This document shows, in pieces, positions 61,201-64,000 of a stretch of DNA of 64,000 bases. This DNA comes from Bifidobacterium scardovii JCM 12489 = DSM 13734 (lineage in GTDB: Bacteria > Actinomycetota > Actinomycetes > Actinomycetales > Bifidobacteriaceae). The stretch is from contig NZ_AP012331.1 in the NCBI RefSeq assembly GCF_001042635.1, forward strand, positions 2,356,001 through 2,420,000, in the 5' to 3' direction. The notes below the pieces were generated by a model that was not told the DNA's origin, did no database searches, and saw only the letters and a program-made list of their open reading frames with translations. A program made the translations under genes and the position numbers. Position 1 is the first letter of the stretch; the number at the start of each line of letters is the position of its first letter.

Positions 61201-63322
61201 TCTTCTTCGCGTCGCCGCCGCGCTCGCAGCGGTTGCCTGTCACGTAGCGCGAACCGTCGGCGAAGGTGGTGATGGTGAGCTTGCAGTGGTTCTGGCACAG
61301 CTTGCACACGTCGCGCTCGGTGGTCATGCTCATGGTGTCGAGCGCCTCGCCGGTCAGGATGGAGCTGGCGGTGTGGGTCACGCCGTCGATGACGGCGACG
61401 TGCCGCTCGTCGGAGCCGCTCGCCGGCTGGGCGTTGGCATCGGCCTGCTGCTCGGAGCCGTCGGCCTTGACCTGCACGTCCAGATGGTCGGCCTCGTCCT
61501 CGTAGTGCATGCGCGCGGTGAGCGCGGCGCCGAACGCGCCCATCAGGCCGGCGATGTTCGGGCGGGTCACCTCGCGCTCGGTGAGCAGTTCGAACGCGCG
61601 CAGCACGGCGTCATTGAGGAAGGTGCCGCCCTGCACGACGACCGTATCGCCGAGCTCGCCGGAATCGCGCAGCTTGATGACCTTGTACAGCGCGTTCCTG
61701 ACCACGGAGTAGCACAGACCGGCGGCGATGTCCTCGATGGACGCGCCCTCCTTCTGCGCCTGCTTGACCGAGGAGTTCATGAACACGGTGCAGCGTGAGC
61801 CGAGATCCACCGGATGGGTGGAGGCGAGCGCCTTCTGGGTGAACTCCTGGATGGTCAGGCCCATCGACATGGCGAAGGTCTGCAGGAACGAGCCGCAGCC
61901 GGACGAGCAGGCCTCGTTGACGGCGATCGAATCGATCACGCCGTCGGTGATGGCCAGGTACTTCATGTCCTGCCCGCCGATGTCGATGACGGCGGTGACG
62001 CCGGGGCTCACCATTTCGGCGCCGCGGTAGTGGGCCATCGTCTCGACGACGCCCTCGTCCAGATGCAGGCCGGTGGTGATCAGTCCCTCGCCGTAGCCGG
62101 TGGCGCAGGATCGGGCGATCCACGCCCCGGCCGGCAGCTGGGACTGGATTTGCTTGACGATGTTGATGGCCGCGGTCAGCGGGCTTCCCTCGTTGTTCGC
62201 GTAGCTCGACCACACGATTTCGCGGTCGTCGTTGACGAGCGTGGCCTTGATGGTGGTCGACCCCGCGTCGATGCCGAGGAAGTGCGGCCCGTGCGCGCCT
62301 TCGAGCGTGCCGATGTGGATGTGCTCGCGGTGATGGCGCTTGTTGAACGCCTCGCGGTCGGCCTCCGTGGGGAACAGCGGCGGCATGGTCGGCGTGTTGG
62401 ACGGCAGGTTCTGCAGTTCGTCCAGACGCGCCAGGATGTCGGCGCAGGTGCGCGCCTCGAAGTGGTGGCCCTCGTCGTCGGCGTCGATGTCGGCCTGCAG
62501 GGCCGCGCCGTACGCGACGTACAGGTGGGCGTTGGTCGGCACGATGAATTCGTCGACCTTGCCTTCCAGCGCGCGCTGGAAGGCGGCGCGCAGCTCGCTC
62601 ATGAAGAACAGCGGCCCGCCGAGGAAGATCACGGTGCCGTGGATCGGCCGGCCGGAGGCGAGGCCGGCGATGGTCTGGGTCGCGACGGCGGTGAAGATCG
62701 ACGCGGCCAGATCGGGCTTGGCCGCGCCGTCGTTGATGAGCGGCTGGAGATCGGTCTTGGCGAACACGCCGCACCGCGAGGCGATCGGGTACAGGGTCTT
62801 GTAGTCCTTCGCCATGTCGTTGAGGCCGGACGCGTCGGTGTCGAGCAGCGTGGACATCTGGTCGATGAACGCGCCGGTGCCGCCCGCGCACGAACCGTTC
62901 ATGCGCTGCTCGGGCGTGGGCTTGAGATAGGTGATCTTGGCGTCCTCGCCGCCCAGCTCGATGATGACGTCGGCCTGCGGGTATTCCTTGTCGATCGCCT
63001 CGGTTTCGGCGATGACCTCCTGGATGAACGGCACATGCATGTTGTCCGCCAGCGTCAGGCCGCCGGAACCGGTGATGGCGAGGCGGATCGGCTCGTCGCC
63101 GCGGCCGCGCTGCTCGAGCTCCTTGTGGATGTCGACGAGCAGGCCGGCGACGGTGGCGCGCACGTTGGCGTGATGGCGCCGGTAGTCGGAGAAGATGGTA
63201 TCCCCCAGCGAATCCGACTGGTCGAGCACCACGGCCTTGACCGTGGTCGAACCGATGTCAAGCCCCACGCGCAACGGCTTCGTATCGTGGCCGTTGGCCG
63301 CGGTATCCGCTTCGTTCACCAT
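58226..63322 (-). CDS. Acyl-CoA dehydratase activase / 2-hydroxyglutaryl-CoA dehydratase-type fusion
   Basis: The 1,698-residue protein starts at 63322 (AGAGG 6 nt upstream). It has two BadF/BcrA-type ATPase activase domains (about 17-300, GLDIGSTTVKAVVLD; about 345-630, GIDAGSTTIKATLV). Their cluster-binding cysteines are GSCAGG (Cys145) and ACSSGCG (Cys472/476). A domain with CKLCQNHC (about 672-679) and a DUF2229-type part follow. An Ala/Gln-rich coiled-coil linker (about 1087-1200) leads to a C-terminal HgdB/D-like region. In related systems the activase passes an electron to a dehydratase at the cost of ATP. The substrate in bifidobacteria is unknown. Anaerobic function fits the nrdG neighbour. 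Confidence 0.88.
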   Translation of the reverse strand: MVNEADTAANGHDTKPLRVGLDIGSTTVKAVVLDQSDSLGDTIFSDYRRHHANVRATVAGLLVDIHKELEQRGRGDEPIRLAITGSGGLTLADNMHVPFIQEVIAETEAIDKEYPQADVIIELGGEDAKITYLKPTPEQRMNGSCAGGTGAFIDQMSTLLDTDASGLNDMAKDYKTLYPIASRCGVFAKTDLQPLINDGAAKPDLAASIFTAVATQTIAGLASGRPIHGTVIFLGGPLFFMSELRAAFQRALEGKVDEFIVPTNAHLYVAYGAALQADIDADDEGHHFEARTCADILARLDELQNLPSNTPTMPPLFPTEADREAFNKRHHREHIHIGTLEGAHGPHFLGIDAGSTTIKATLVNDDREIVWSSYANNEGSPLTAAINIVKQIQSQLPAGAWIARSCATGYGEGLITTGLHLDEGVVETMAHYRGAEMVSPGVTAVIDIGGQDMKYLAITDGVIDSIAVNEACSSGCGSFLQTFAMSMGLTIQEFTQKALASTHPVDLGSRCTVFMNSSVKQAQKEGASIEDIAAGLCYSVVRNALYKVIKLRDSGELGDTVVVQGGTFLNDAVLRAFELLTEREVTRPNIAGLMGAFGAALTARMHYEDEADHLDVQVKADGSEQQADANAQPASGSDERHVAVIDGVTHTASSILTGEALDTMSMTTERDVCKLCQNHCKLTITTFADGSRYVTGNRCERGGDAKKKRSDRPNLYDYKYKRCFAYRRLTDKKATRGEIGIPRALNMYENYPFWFTLLTSLGFKVMISGRSSHELFETGIESIASENICYPAKLVHGHIKWLLGKGVKTIFYPCVSYEDNLVPNTDNHYNCPVVANYPLVVGANMPELREDGVRYMHPYFNLANHELMVERIVEEFAWANVSREEAETAVKAAYAEDKVFKHDVQQEGLAALAYMKEHNCRGIVLAGRPYHIDPEINHGIPETICSLGMVVLSEDSVCELQPGEKLNLTEFLAEGEEDPRAKNANGFRHVGDRKLTVNKMPLRVTNQWAYHSRLYAAAHFVASYPGLELVQLNSFGCGLDAITTDQVAEILADKADVYTLLKIDEVSNLGAAKIRLRSLKAAVEERERNKSKAIAAVSSAMAADGNGSALPDKRDQHVASSPTAAELEARRQAQAKAQSDLADAEAQLSRAKEQLAAAQAAVKAAQSKQSDLASAARTAAPAAAPSSAGFRKTGSKAPTPGRQVLLDTTMASNPKLTEAVREASRRAAQRDLQAAVDAADGKGAKKSGHNNATMSRYAHREKFVKDMRKNYTIVGPQMSPIHMSLVEAVIRSGGYKFDILKHASRGDVETGLKYVNNDACYPAIMVIGQLIGAIQEGKYDPDHVALAITQTGGMCRATNYFGLIRKALVDAGYPQIPVIAISTQGLEDNPGFKATLPLLHRAVKSLILGDLLMKCLYRVRPYEVEKGSADKLYEQWDVIVRETLEHHGYSKTAAKTPWLRKGWLPYGTLAKEIVKSFDALPLKDIPRKVRVGVVGEILVKYQPDANNHVVDVIESQDCEAVVPGIMEFMTTRPYITDWNEKNLGMGGNKLAYSLMRKGLDMYNAPIKAALALSNGKFRQDDPMPELVKKAAEVTSIGVQAGEGWLLTAEILDLIEQGCPNVICAQPFACLPNHVTGRGMFGKIRRLHPEANIVSIDYDPGASEANQLNRIKLMIAAAKKAHNAKFSEQGEPQGFTSAD

Positions 63323-63391
63323 GCAAACCTCTTCGCCTGATTTCCCGGGACACGGTGTACCCACCATGCACTGCCCGGCTGCTCCAACATC

Positions 63392-63469
63392 CCTACTTTA
63401 GTAGGATGCCAAGTCCAAGCCCCCGATACCGGTCCTCCCACAGCGTGATTTATATAACACATCGGGGGC
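63392..63469 (-). promoter_or_regulatory. Promoter region of the dehydratase gene with palindromes
   Basis: CCTACT-TT-AGTAGG (63392-63405) is a palindrome. GCCCCCGAT (63419-63427) pairs with ATCGGGGGC (63461-63469) across an AT-rich centre containing TATATAA, a likely -10. Regulator unknown. Confidence 0.5.
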
Positions 63470-63540
63470 AAAACCCAACGTCAGACCGCCCGATGTCGAG
63501 TTGGGCGCGGAAAGGTACGGGAAAATGCGTCGATAGGCCG

Positions 63541-63562
63541 ACGCGCCGGAACCACGGCGCGT
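63541..63562 (-). terminator. Hairpin downstream of nrdG
   Basis: ACGCGCCG and CGGCGCGT form an 8-bp stem with a 6-nt loop, 46 bp past the nrdG stop. Confidence 0.45.
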
Positions 63563-63566
63563 ACGG

Positions 63567-63612
63567 AACGCTCAGGATGCTCGGAACGCCCAAGACGCTC
63601 AGGACGCTCAGG
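63567..63612. repeat. 9-bp tandem repeats at the nrdG 3' end
   Basis: About five units of the type GGACGCTCA, two of them adjacent and exact, run into the last codons and stop of nrdG. In the nrdG frame several of the units carry a stop codon. Confidence 0.7.
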
Positions 63613-64000
63613 ACGCCTGCGCGGCCTCGCCCTTCACCCGGTCCTTGAGATACATCTCGGGAATGTCGCGCTCCTGATCATGCAGCTTGGCCCAGATCAC
63701 CGGGCGCCCCTCGGCCAGGGAGCGCGGCACGTCGAGGATGCGCTGGTTGCGCGATCCTCGGAACTGCAGTAGGGAGTCGTGCTGGTCGGCCAGGTACCGG
63801 CCGTCGACGAGGACGTCGATCAGCTGCAGCAGCTCGAGCTTGTCGGGTGTCTCCCCCGGGCGCATGAGCTCCTCCCACGTGTAGCCCGTCCACGACCAGA
63901 TGTCCTTGGAGTCGCCGAACTCGCTGCGGATGCGCCGCGCGAGCGGCAGCAGCACCGGGGTGTTGAGCAGCGGCTCGCCGCCCAGGAAGGTGATGCCCTG
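63608..64000 (-). CDS. nrdG: Anaerobic ribonucleotide reductase activating protein (3' part)
   Basis: The visible 130 residues start mid-gene at the window edge with GITFLGGEPLLN, the radical-SAM glycine/GGEP motif, and continue with WSWTGYTWEELM, IDVLVDGRYLADQHDSLLQF and GSRNQRILDV, all typical of NrdG. The enzyme uses S-adenosylmethionine and a 4Fe-4S cluster to put the glycyl radical on NrdD. The CxxxCxxC start of the gene is outside the window. Confidence 0.93.
   Translation of the reverse strand, partial: QGITFLGGEPLLNTPVLLPLARRIRSEFGDSKDIWSWTGYTWEELMRPGETPDKLELLQLIDVLVDGRYLADQHDSLLQFRGSRNQRILDVPRSLAEGRPVIWAKLHDQERDIPEMYLKDRVKGEAAQAS

Noticed and set aside
58280..63340. Several long rightward frames opposite the dehydratase fusion
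   Set aside because: All are shadows of one continuous leftward gene with recognised domains.

Overview
The window is chromosomal DNA from a high-GC actinobacterium, almost certainly Bifidobacterium. The supporting signs are two GH3 and one GH5-type glycoside hydrolases, a Gram-positive isopeptide-type surface adhesin, the very large 2-hydroxyglutaryl-CoA dehydratase-type protein next to nrdG, and -10 boxes placed 6-7 nt before start codons with no ribosome binding site. A prophage of about 40.6 kb is integrated between 17494 and 58104. I cannot name the species from the sequence.

Left host flank (1-17493). All genes point left except one. It holds the start of an ABC exporter behind a MarR regulator with a palindrome-packed promoter (1-1105), a frameshifted and 3'-truncated surface adhesin (1611-4134), a GH3 beta-glucosidase (4656-6914), a GH5 enzyme (7311-8504), a HepT/MntA toxin-antitoxin pair (8516-9191), a fragment of an FtsX-like permease (9302-9820), a 118-bp element with 30-bp perfect inverted repeats (9849-9966), a second GH3 enzyme behind a TetR regulator (9994-13116), an AlbA/Schlafen-type ATP-binding protein (13226-14758, rightward), a cysteine-rich unknown protein (14948-16093) and glutamate-cysteine ligase (16175-17452).

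Prophage (17494-58104). A 17-bp direct repeat marks attL and attR. From the left: tyrosine integrase; a leftward lysogeny block (membrane protein, ImmA/IrrE-type peptidase, DinD, repressor); a first switch with TTGC-N5-GCAA operators facing an antirepressor; a second divergent repressor/Cro-like switch; two small membrane proteins expressed leftward, one of them in a cassette flanked by 56-bp direct repeats; then rightward early and replication genes (Bro-N antirepressor, RusA, a PD-(D/E)XK nuclease with four cysteines, an SSB-like protein, a primase-polymerase/helicase followed by an iteron cluster that looks like the origin); an HNH endonuclease; a second small primase-polymerase-like gene with its own leaderless promoter; TerS, TerL and portal; a MuF head protein carrying a C-terminal papain-fold toxin with a probable immunity gene; scaffold, capsid and head fibre; connectors; a major tail protein and tail chaperones that each use a -1 frameshift at the same heptamer; tape measure, distal tail, tailspike; and a lysis module (small membrane proteins, GH25-LysM endolysin, holin). 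It is a siphovirus-type genome and looks complete enough to be inducible.

Right host flank (58105-64000). A leftward 1,698-residue acyl-CoA dehydratase activase/dehydratase fusion and the 3' two-thirds of nrdG follow.

The observations I would follow first are the MuF papain-fold toxin with its partner gene, the paired -1 frameshift sites, the recurring leaderless starts of lysogeny genes, the iteron cluster after the primase-helicase, and the G11 tract that appears to knock a zinc-ribbon-type protein out of frame.
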